From: Pseudoduganella lutea | GTDB taxonomy: Bacteria; Pseudomonadota; Gammaproteobacteria; Burkholderiales; Burkholderiaceae_D | Assembly: GCF_004209755.1 (NCBI RefSeq) | Contig: NZ_CP035913.1 | Location: 6,510,001-6,574,000 of the forward strand | Direction of reading: 5' to 3' | DNA: 64,000 nt | Part shown: in pieces, positions 55,365 through 62,219 of the stretch | How positions within the stretch are numbered: position 1 is the first letter of the stretch | Layout of the letters: each line of letters begins with the position of its first letter | Program-made: the position numbers and the translations under genes | Notes under the pieces: model-generated | What the model saw: only the letters and a program-made list of their open reading frames with translations | Databases searched by the model: none | What the model was told of the DNA's origin: nothing

Positions 55365-55367
55365 TGA
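53949..55367 (+). CDS. iscB: IscB RNA-guided nuclease, copy 2, intact
   Basis: A 472-residue IscB. Order: PLMP domain (KRPLMPCTPKRARKLLA, residues 10-26), RuvC-I (RLSIDPGSKATGMAI, Asp near 60), bridge-type Arg-rich segment (RSAMRHRRRSNLRYRAPRF), RuvC-II (HLAQELVYFDTQL), HNH (QVEHIHAKARGGSDRVSNLT, His near 221; Cys pairs CTYC and CIPC), RuvC-III (KTHALDAACVGV) and a C-terminal domain with DKYGFPRAYLTRKKTAFGFR. All catalytic residues are present; Glu before the HNH His is Asp in copy 1. IscB is the ancestor family of Cas9. Its TGA (55365-55367) is shared with the downstream ATG (TGATG). Confidence 0.92.
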   Translation: MTVLVLDKKKRPLMPCTPKRARKLLAAGRARIHRLFPFCIRLVDRCLEQSTVQPLRLSIDPGSKATGMAIARIEAANAYGVVEPVIHILFLLELAHRGQAIRDSLHARSAMRHRRRSNLRYRAPRFSNRTRPRGWLPPSLRHRLDTTVSWVTRLRRLAPVTHLAQELVYFDTQLMQDPEISGVAYQQGTLAGSEVREYLLEKFHRTCTYCDATDVPLQVEHIHAKARGGSDRVSNLTLACIPCNRKKSAQDIRVFLGKDPVRLARILKQAKAPLHDAAAVNATRWVLFCALKKAGLPVETGTGGQTKWNRSRHGVIKTHALDAACVGVVGEVQGTKVPTLHVKCTGRGSRCKTRLDKYGFPRAYLTRKKTAFGFRTGDMVMATVLTGKHKGQYRGRVAVRMTGNFNIQLGIAGIPTVQGVAHRYCRVLQRADGYGYVWQPTNIFQIKAKATAASRSAPFLTALNGGVFRSTS

Positions 55368-55897
55368 TGACACGCCTGCTCCAATTCGTGCGTGCCATGC
55401 GAAGGGACTGGCTTTGCTACGCATTGCTCACGGCCATCTGGCTGCTCGCGAGCATCCGCGTGCTGGGCGATCCCACGCCGCGCCTGCCGCTGCTCTTCAA
55501 CGTGACGCCCAGCCTGCCGTACCTGATCGCCGTGGTGCGCTACGCGGAGCCCGCGGTGTCCCGTGGCGACTACGTGATCTTTTCTTTCCGGGGCGAGGGC
55601 GTGCGCCACTTTCCCGGCCTGCGCAACCAGCCCTTCTTCAAGCGCGTGGCCGGCGTCGCCGGCGACCGGGTCCATGTGTTGGGGCGCAGCGTGTTCGTCA
55701 ATGGCGTCTACGTCGGCCTGGCCAAGCCTTTCGCGGCGGTATCGCACGTGGCACTGGAACCGATTGGCCCGACGGTGATTCCGGCAGGCTTTTTCTACAT
55801 GCAGGGAACCGGTGACGACAGCTTTGACTCCCGCTATCGTCTGTGCGGCCTGGTGCCGCTGCGTGACGTGCTGGCCGTGGTGCGGCCGCTGTTCTGA
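55367..55897 (+). CDS. traF: S26 signal-peptidase-like protein TraF/TrhF
   Basis: A 176-residue membrane peptidase of the S26 family with one N-terminal helix (about 15-35). The catalytic Ser is likely in FNVTPSLPY and the Lys in QPFFKRVAGVAGDRV, followed by GFFYMQGTGDDSFDSRYRLC. F-type and RP4-type elements use such an enzyme to process or cyclise pilin. Its ATG overlaps the IscB copy 2 stop; in the empty site it would overlap the trbI stop instead. TraW follows after ten bases. Confidence 0.88.
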   Translation: MTRLLQFVRAMRRDWLCYALLTAIWLLASIRVLGDPTPRLPLLFNVTPSLPYLIAVVRYAEPAVSRGDYVIFSFRGEGVRHFPGLRNQPFFKRVAGVAGDRVHVLGRSVFVNGVYVGLAKPFAAVSHVALEPIGPTVIPAGFFYMQGTGDDSFDSRYRLCGLVPLRDVLAVVRPLF

Positions 55898-55907
55898 GGA
55901 GCTGATC

Positions 55908-56561
55908 ATGACGCGCATTCGATACCGGTGGTGGCTGGCCGCCGTGCTGGCGGCGGGAGCAGGCGCGCAGGCGGAATCGCTCGGTGTCATCGGACCGGTC
56001 TATCGCATCGCGGAGGAAGACCTGCTGGCCATGATCGAGCGCCGCCTGCGGGAAAAGGAAGCGACCGGTGAACTGGCCCGGTTGCGCGCCCAGGCGGTAG
56101 AACGGGGGCGCCAGGCCGTCTTGCGGCCCGCGCCGCTGGCGCTGCCCGTGGTGCAGGCGCCGCGGACCTACCATGTCGATCCGACTTATGTGCTCGACAA
56201 GAATATCGTGGACGCCACCGGCAGGCTGCTCTTTGCGGCCGGCACGCGCGCCAATCCGCTCGATATCGTGTCGATGCCGCGCAAGTTGCTGTTCTTCGAC
56301 GGCCGGGACGCACGCCAGGTAGCGCTGGCGGCCCAGCTGGTCGGCGCACAGGCCGGCGCCGTGAAACCGGTACTGACTGGCGGCTCCTACCTCGACCTGA
56401 TGCGGCGCTGGCGCATGCCGGTCTACTTCGACCAGCGCGGCCTGCTGGTGCGCAAGCTGTCGATCGCGCGCGTGCCGGCGCTGGTGTCGCAGGAAGGCAA
56501 GCGCCTGCGCATCGACGAGATGGTACCGCCCGTAGCGGCGGCGAGCGGGGTGACGCCATGA
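55908..56561 (+). CDS. traW: Pilus assembly protein TraW
   Basis: A 217-residue exported protein with a signal peptide (about 1-21, LAAVLAAGAGAQAE). TraW features follow: GPVYRIAEEDLLAMIERRLR, RTYHVDPTYVLDKNIVDATG, LLFFDGRDARQVALA and KPVLTGGSYLDLMRRW. It works with TraU and TrbC in pilus assembly in the periplasm. GAGGAG precedes the ATG; its end overlaps the TraU start by four bases. Confidence 0.9.
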   Translation: MTRIRYRWWLAAVLAAGAGAQAESLGVIGPVYRIAEEDLLAMIERRLREKEATGELARLRAQAVERGRQAVLRPAPLALPVVQAPRTYHVDPTYVLDKNIVDATGRLLFAAGTRANPLDIVSMPRKLLFFDGRDARQVALAAQLVGAQAGAVKPVLTGGSYLDLMRRWRMPVYFDQRGLLVRKLSIARVPALVSQEGKRLRIDEMVPPVAAASGVTP

Positions 56562-57612
56562 CCGCCTTCTTGCCTGTCCTCCAGGGCCTACGCAATTGCG
56601 CAGGGCGGTGCCGCCACGCAGTGGGCGTGCTGGTGGCCGCCGCATGGCTGGCCTTGCTCTGCCCGGCAGCCGATGCGGCCAGCACTTGCACCGGGCGGTT
56701 TCCGAACCCCGTCACCGATATTTGCTGGAGCTGCCTGATGCCGATCACGCTCGGTGGCGGCACCCTGGCCACGATCGGCGGCCAGGAAGACATTCTCAAT
56801 CCGAGTGTCCCGGTGTGCTCCTGTGGCGTGAATCCCACGGTTGGTATCTCCATCGGGTTCTGGGAACCGGTGCGCCATGTGGAAGTGGTGCGCAGGGCGT
56901 TCTGCCTGGTGTCGCTGGGCGGTGTGGACCTCAATCCAGGGATTGCCGCGCCGCATGCCGGGCGCTCGGTCGACGCGGGCGGCGACCAGAACAGCTTCTA
57001 CCAGGCGCATTTCTACGCCAACCCCGTGCTGTTCTGGCTCCAGGTAGTGGCCGACTTTCCCTGCCTGGAGCAGGGCTCGTTCGATCTGGCCTACCTCACC
57101 GAAGTCGATCCGCTCTGGAATGACGACGAGCTGACCTTGATTCTCAACCCGGAGGCGGTCTTGTTTGCCAACCCGGTGGCGCAGGCTGCCTGCGCCGCCG
57201 ATTGCGTGGCAGCCACCGCCGGTTTCGGGCGTCCGGAGCTGTTCTGGTGCGCAGGCTGCCAGGGGGCGATCCATCCGCTCGATGGCCATGTGCCGTATCA
57301 CCTGGGCGGTGTACGCACCGCCGAACTGTTGGCGCAGCGCCTGACGGCCAAGCTGCACCGTGAGCTGCTGGCCTGGGGACGGCACGGGTCCGCCGGGCTG
57401 TGCGGACCGTACTTTCTCCCGGTGATGGACAAACGTGCCTACAAGAGCCAGCTGACCTATCCGATCCCCGCCACCGTCAAGGAAGCCGGCAAGTGCTGCC
57501 AGCCCTTTGGGCGCAGCACGGTGCTGTGGGGCGCGGGCAAGGAGTACCCCGTGCAGGGGAGGATTTCGCATTCATGTTGTTTCGGAAGGGGAACTGCTGT
57601 GTTGGCTACTGA
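56558..57612 (+). pseudogene. traU: TraU with a one-base frameshift near its end
   Basis: A 350-residue Cys-rich exported protein with a signal peptide (about 1-40), CTGRFPNPVTDICWSCLMPI, and CSCGVNPTVGISIGFWEPVR, all typical TraU. Near the end the frame reads WGAGKEYPVQGRISHSCC, but the +1 frame reads GEDFAFMLFRKGNCCVGY followed by TGA at 57610, which is the normal TraU C-terminus. One extra G in the run 57556-57559 restores it. Without repair the frame reads through into trbC and looks like a 553-residue fusion. The loss is a homopolymer contraction and may be a read error. Confidence 0.88.
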
Positions 57613-58219
57613 ATGGCATCCAGCCCGCTTCACGGGACCGCTGGTGATGGCCTTGACGTTGGGCGTCGGGCCGGCAAGGGCGACAGAGCCTGCGCGTCAG
57701 CACCGCATCGACGCGCTGCCGCAGCCGATGGCCGGGACAAAAGTGGACCTGGCGGCCGTGGCGCGTGGCTACGAGGCGGCTGGCGTTGGCGCAGCACCCC
57801 ATTCCGCCGGTCCACGGCTGCTGGTGTTCATCAGCTTGGCCATGCCGGAGGGTTCGCTGCGCAGGCTCGCGGCCGATGCGCCACGTGTAGGCGCCGTGCT
57901 GGTGCTGCGCGGCCTGGAAGGCGGATCGATGATCAAGACCGCCGCCCGCATCGGGCAGCTGGGTGGCGCGGGCAAGGTGTCGATCCAGATCGATCCCAAG
58001 GCGTTCTTGCGCTTCGCCATTGAGCAGGTGCCCACCATGATCCTCGCGCGCGATGTTGCCGCCACTTCGCCATGCCAGGAGCGCGGCTGTGCTGCGCCGG
58101 AAGGATTCGTGGCCGTGGCAGGGGATGTCACACTGGCCCACGCCCTCGATCACGTGGCCCGCAGTGCGCCGCGCTTCGCACGAGAGGCCCGTCGTCTGCG
58201 GGCCGGCCTGGAGCCGTGA
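57599..58219 (+). CDS. trbC: Pilus assembly protein TrbC
   Basis: A 206-residue protein starting with GTG at 57599, preceded by GGAAGGGGAA and overlapping the restored TraU end by 14 bases. A signal peptide covers about residues 10-26 (LVMALTLGVGPARAT). The type-F TrbC domain follows: LLVFISLAMPEGSLRRLA, VLVLRGLEGGSMIKTAARI and IDPKAFLRFAIEQVPTMILA, a thioredoxin-like fold. It acts in the periplasm with TraW. In the sequence as given it is in frame with TraU, but that fusion is judged to be an artefact. Confidence 0.85.
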   Translation: MLATEWHPARFTGPLVMALTLGVGPARATEPARQHRIDALPQPMAGTKVDLAAVARGYEAAGVGAAPHSAGPRLLVFISLAMPEGSLRRLAADAPRVGAVLVLRGLEGGSMIKTAARIGQLGGAGKVSIQIDPKAFLRFAIEQVPTMILARDVAATSPCQERGCAAPEGFVAVAGDVTLAHALDHVARSAPRFAREARRLRAGLEP

Positions 58220-58221
58220 TC

Positions 58222-59532
58222 ATGCGCCGCCTGACCGCATGGATCGTCCTTTGCGCGCTGCTGACCTCGCAGGTGCGGCTGGCGCTTGCACAGTCGGACG
58301 ACCTGGCCGCCGCGCGGGCCGCCAACGTCCTCGCGCGTGGGATGGTCAATGCACAGGACGCCGCCGGGGTGGTACCCGGCTATACGACCAATGTGCCGCA
58401 GACCTCCCTGTACGGCCAGGCCAACTTGGCTACCCAGGCGCAAGCGCAGTTGGCGATGTGCGCATTGCATCCCGATCCGGCGGCATGCGTGGCTGGACTT
58501 CACGCGGTGACGTCTGCCAGCACCCCGCGCCCTCCCGTGCCGAGCAGCGATCCGCAGGTGGCCGGTGCCACGGCGGTGGCGAGAAATCCGCTGGCGACGG
58601 AAAGCCATCTGGGCGGCCTGTACGTGGGCTGCCCGGGACCGGGGCCTTGCGCCGCGGGCATGTTCTGTCTGGGGGAGCAATGCTTCGATACCAGCAAGGT
58701 CAACGATCCGGATTTTGCGCAGGCCATGACGTATCTGGAAGCGGCAAGGGAGGCCGGCGTGTACATGGACCCGGCCACCATGCAGGTGTTCGCGGGAGAG
58801 GACAACCGCTGCCGGAACCGGCTCCTGGCCAACTGCTGCAAGACCGACCGGGCCGGCGCGGCGCAGAACAATGGCTCGCTGTTCGGTGTCGGCTCCAGGC
58901 TGGTGTTCGATGTGCTGATGAACTCGAACAACCGCAGTTTCATCGCCTCCGGGATCAAGGCCGCGCTGACCAGCTACGGCTTTAGCGGCACCTTCTCCGC
59001 TTACGGGGTGACGGTGGCCGTGAACGGTGTCGCGCTACCGGCAGGTTCAATCACCATCGCGGCGGGGCAGAACATCGTGGTGGCGTTCACGCCCTGGACG
59101 CTGGTCATCATGGTCATCTTCATGGTCGTGATGTCCATGTTGTCGTGCAATGCCGAAGAGGGGCAACTGTCCATGAAAGAGGGCGCGCGACTGTGCCGCA
59201 GCATCGGGACCTGGTGTTCCAAGTGCATCAGGGTGCTGGGCAGGTGCGTGTCCTGCATCGAACACACCACGTCGAAATGCTGCTTCAACTCCGTGCTGGC
59301 CCGTCTCATCAACGAGCAGGGGCGCGCGCAACTGGGTATCGGATGGGGCCGCGCGCAAAACCCGGCCTGTGGCGGTTTCTCGATCGCACAGTTGCAGGCC
59401 ATGGATTTTTCCAGATTCGATTTGTCCGAATTCTATGCCTCGATCGTGCCGATATCGCCGAACGTCGGCGCGCTGCAAGACGCAGCGGCCACCAAGGCTG
59501 TGAAATGCTACGCGGGAGGTGGGAAATGTTAA
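58222..59532 (+). CDS. traN: Mating-pair stabilisation protein TraN
   Basis: A 436-residue Cys-rich outer-membrane protein with a signal peptide (about 1-23). TraN-type clusters are CPGPGPCAAGMFCLGEQCFD, CRNRLLANCCK, CSKCIRVLGRCVSCIEHTTS and KCCFNSVLARLINEQGRAQLG. It is clearly shorter than the F and SXT proteins, so the variable tip that recognises recipient surface proteins is reduced or different. ATG 58222 is two bases after the trbC stop. It needs disulfide formation, which fits the dsbC-like gene in the operon. Confidence 0.9.
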   Translation: MRRLTAWIVLCALLTSQVRLALAQSDDLAAARAANVLARGMVNAQDAAGVVPGYTTNVPQTSLYGQANLATQAQAQLAMCALHPDPAACVAGLHAVTSASTPRPPVPSSDPQVAGATAVARNPLATESHLGGLYVGCPGPGPCAAGMFCLGEQCFDTSKVNDPDFAQAMTYLEAAREAGVYMDPATMQVFAGEDNRCRNRLLANCCKTDRAGAAQNNGSLFGVGSRLVFDVLMNSNNRSFIASGIKAALTSYGFSGTFSAYGVTVAVNGVALPAGSITIAAGQNIVVAFTPWTLVIMVIFMVVMSMLSCNAEEGQLSMKEGARLCRSIGTWCSKCIRVLGRCVSCIEHTTSKCCFNSVLARLINEQGRAQLGIGWGRAQNPACGGFSIAQLQAMDFSRFDLSEFYASIVPISPNVGALQDAAATKAVKCYAGGGKC

Positions 59533-59921
59533 TCCGACCATTTCTGGTAATGGGCGTAGCCCTGTTGCTGGTCCTGGACGTATCCGCCATGGAGGGCGCC
59601 GCGGCACGTACGCCGGTGGAACAGTTTGCGCCGTTGTTGCGGACCGCGCTCGACTCTCCCGATGGCACCGCCCGCGGCATGTTGACGGGCGGCCTTGCCG
59701 CTGCCATCAGTCGCCAATATCAGACCAGCGCCCCCATCCATATCGATGTGTCGACCATTGTGCGCTACCGGCAACAGGGCTGTGCGCGGTTACGGGTGGA
59801 GGTCGCGCAGGATGGCGTGCGGCTAAATACGACGGCGACATCGGGCAAGCAGCATCTGCGCTTCGAGCTGAACTATTGCAGAGATGGCCTGCCACCGCGC
59901 AGCCTTGAGGTGGCGAGATGA
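59526..59921 (+). CDS. Small exported hypothetical protein between traN and traF
   Basis: A 131-residue protein with a signal peptide (about 1-22, FLVMGVALLLVLDVSAM) and a small beta-rich domain (IHIDVSTIVRYRQQGCARLR, LRFELNYCRDGLP) with two Cys that could form a disulfide. I do not recognise the family; similar small genes occur here in ICEs of this type. It overlaps traN by seven bases and the next gene by four, so it belongs to the operon. Confidence 0.65.
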   Translation: MLIRPFLVMGVALLLVLDVSAMEGAAARTPVEQFAPLLRTALDSPDGTARGMLTGGLAAAISRQYQTSAPIHIDVSTIVRYRQQGCARLRVEVAQDGVRLNTTATSGKQHLRFELNYCRDGLPPRSLEVAR

Positions 59922-60757
59922 TCAGGCGCGCGCTCTATTGCCTTGGCCTAGCGCTTGCTACGGCTGGCGCGGTGGCAGCCACGCCCGATCCGGGCGAGGT
60001 ACTGGCGGGCGACGCTCCCGCGGTGTCCGATCCACGGGCCGGCTGGCACTTCTATCTCGATCCGCCCCCGACGACGCCATCCCGGCCGAAGGCTCGGCCA
60101 CCTAGCGTGATGGACGAAGAGCAGGATGCGCTGGCGCGCTTTCGGCAGTTACAGAAAGAAGTCGAGGAGCGCCGCGCGCTCGCCGTGATCTCGCCCACCG
60201 AGCCCAATGTTCGGCGCTACATGGAGCTGGAGGCGAAGGTGGTGGGCAATGCGTCGCTCTTCGCCGACATCGCGCGGCGCATTGCCTGGGCCCATCCGGA
60301 ACTGGATCCTTCCACCCAGGGCCGGCCGGTGAACGCCACCGCGCTGGAGGTGTTCGAGCAGGCACGCCTGCGCGAGAGCGCCGGGGTCTTGGCCCAAGTG
60401 GCGAAGGAGCACGTGCTGATGTTCTTCTTTCGCGGCAGTTGCGGCTACTGCCATGCGATGGCGCCGGTACTGGACGCTTTCCGCAAGCGGCATGGCATCA
60501 AGCTGGTGCCGATCAGTATGGATGGCGGCAGGCTGGCGGCATTTCCGGACGCGCGCAGCGACAACGGCGCCGTACGGGCGCTGAAGGTGCAGCAGGTGCC
60601 GGCGCTGTTCCTGGCGCAGCCCTATACGGGCCGGATCGAGCCGGTGGGATTTGGCGTGCTGTCGGAGGCCCAGCTTGCCGAGCGGATCGTCACGATTTTC
60701 GAAGGGCGCGACGGGAAGAATACACCGCGCCCCGATTTCTGGACTGAACAACGATAG
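59918..60757 (+). CDS. traF: Conjugal transfer protein TraF (thioredoxin-like)
   Basis: A 279-residue periplasmic protein with a signal peptide (about 1-20) and a thioredoxin-like C-terminal domain. The active site is FRGSCGYCHAMAP near residue 174, with the cis-Pro loop VQQVPALFLAQ. It is the F-type TraF (PF13728), needed for pilus assembly; many have lost the CxxC, but here it is present. It lies between the hypothetical gene and traH, ten bases from the latter. The S26 TraF upstream is a different protein. Confidence 0.9.
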   Translation: MIRRALYCLGLALATAGAVAATPDPGEVLAGDAPAVSDPRAGWHFYLDPPPTTPSRPKARPPSVMDEEQDALARFRQLQKEVEERRALAVISPTEPNVRRYMELEAKVVGNASLFADIARRIAWAHPELDPSTQGRPVNATALEVFEQARLRESAGVLAQVAKEHVLMFFFRGSCGYCHAMAPVLDAFRKRHGIKLVPISMDGGRLAAFPDARSDNGAVRALKVQQVPALFLAQPYTGRIEPVGFGVLSEAQLAERIVTIFEGRDGKNTPRPDFWTEQR

Positions 60758-60766
60758 GAGGCTACG

Positions 60767-62185
60767 GTGAGCAAACTTGCAAAGTGGATTGGTGCGGTAT
60801 CGCTCGCTGGCGCGGTGTGCGGCGGCGCGCGCGCGGGTGACCTGAACGCGGCCATCGAGACCATGTTCAACGACCTGGGCGCCATCGGCAACTATACGGC
60901 GCCAGGGGCGTTCAAGGGACAGGTCTTCAACACTTACAGCGGCGGCAGCCTGATGCTGCGCAGCCAGAACAAGACCTACCAGCTGATGGCGATGGATTTC
61001 CCGACGGTGAAAGCCGGCTGTGGCGGCATCGATGTGTTTGGTGGCTCGTTCTCGCATATCTCGGCTGCCGAATTCAAGAACATGCTGAAGAACATCACCG
61101 CCGCACTGCCCGGTGTGGCCTTCCAGCTGGCGCTGGAGTCTGTGTCACCCCTGCTGGGTGGCGTGACGAAATGGACCAAGAATCTGGAGAGCATGCTCAC
61201 CCAGGCGAACATCAGTACCTGCAACACGGCGAAGTCGCTGGTCAGCTCGGCGATGGAGGCGACTGGAGTGAGTGGTGACAGGTTATGCGAGGACCTGGCA
61301 GTGTCGCTCGGCCTGGAGTCCGATTATGCGGCTGCGAAGCAGCGCTGCCAGACTGCGAAGCCTTCCGTGTTTGCGACCGCTCGGGGATCGTCTGATCCGC
61401 AGGTGCAGAACAAGGCACCGTTCGTCGGAAACCTCACATGGAAAGCATTAAAGCTTGCCGGCACCAACCTCGATGATCAAGAACGTGAGCTGATCATGAG
61501 CCTGGTCGGCACGGTGGTCTTCTATGAAGACGGACGCGTTGCGACACCGGTAGCACCGACCATCACCTCTATCAATCGGCTCTTATACGGCACATCGGGT
61601 GCGGCCGGTGGCAAAGTGATGCAGGAGATCTTGAGGTGCAATAACTACACGGAGTGCGATGCGGTCACGATTCAATCCAATTACGCCCATACGCCGTTTA
61701 CCGTAAAGGTCGAACAATTGATGCGCTCCATCGCGACCAAGATTCTCACCCGCACGCCGATTCCTAATAATTCTGCCGAGATCGGCTTCGTAAACCAAAC
61801 CACTGAGCCGGTGTACCGCATGCTATCTGTCACGACATCCGTGCCGGGCTCCAGCATCACGGAAGACATGATCACCCGGTTCCGGGAACTGATCGCGGCA
61901 GATTATGCATATGTATTCCTGGAGAAAAATCTACGCCAGGGAATTCTGGCACTGGATAAGGACTACACACTGAGCTCCGCGCAAGCGTTACGTGCCAAGG
62001 AACTTCGGCAGCGCGCGCAAGATTTGCTTGTAAACGTCTCTCGAGAGAAAACGCAGCTCTACCAAAAAGTTGGGTCCCTGAACGCAATTACGAATAGCCT
62101 TGAACAAGTAGAGCGCCAGATGCGAAGCGCAATGCCTCAGCACGTGCTCGACATGCTCGGCCGGCACGCGGCGTATATGAAGTGA
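60767..62185 (+). CDS. traH: Pilus assembly protein TraH
   Basis: A 472-residue exported protein starting with GTG after GGAGGCTAC. It has a signal peptide (about 1-23) and the TraH core: AIETMFNDLGAIGNYTAPGA, DVFGGSFSHISAAEFKNMLK, ICNTAKSL-type and VFYEDGRVATPVAPTI, ending in a coiled helical region (LRAKELRQRAQDLLVNVSRE). It works with TraG and TraN in pilus growth. Base composition falls from about two-thirds GC in the first third to near half GC after about 61,300, so the gene may be a mosaic. Confidence 0.92.
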   Translation: MSKLAKWIGAVSLAGAVCGGARAGDLNAAIETMFNDLGAIGNYTAPGAFKGQVFNTYSGGSLMLRSQNKTYQLMAMDFPTVKAGCGGIDVFGGSFSHISAAEFKNMLKNITAALPGVAFQLALESVSPLLGGVTKWTKNLESMLTQANISTCNTAKSLVSSAMEATGVSGDRLCEDLAVSLGLESDYAAAKQRCQTAKPSVFATARGSSDPQVQNKAPFVGNLTWKALKLAGTNLDDQERELIMSLVGTVVFYEDGRVATPVAPTITSINRLLYGTSGAAGGKVMQEILRCNNYTECDAVTIQSNYAHTPFTVKVEQLMRSIATKILTRTPIPNNSAEIGFVNQTTEPVYRMLSVTTSVPGSSITEDMITRFRELIAADYAYVFLEKNLRQGILALDKDYTLSSAQALRAKELRQRAQDLLVNVSREKTQLYQKVGSLNAITNSLEQVERQMRSAMPQHVLDMLGRHAAYMK

Positions 62186-62219
62186 TCCAGGAGATACTCG
62201 TCCTCAGTGGGAGCCGGAC

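Noticed and set aside
56558..58219. A 553-residue TraU-TrbC fusion
   Set aside because: The alternative frame supplies the normal TraU C-terminus and stop, and trbC has its own start and signal peptide; a lost G explains the fusion.
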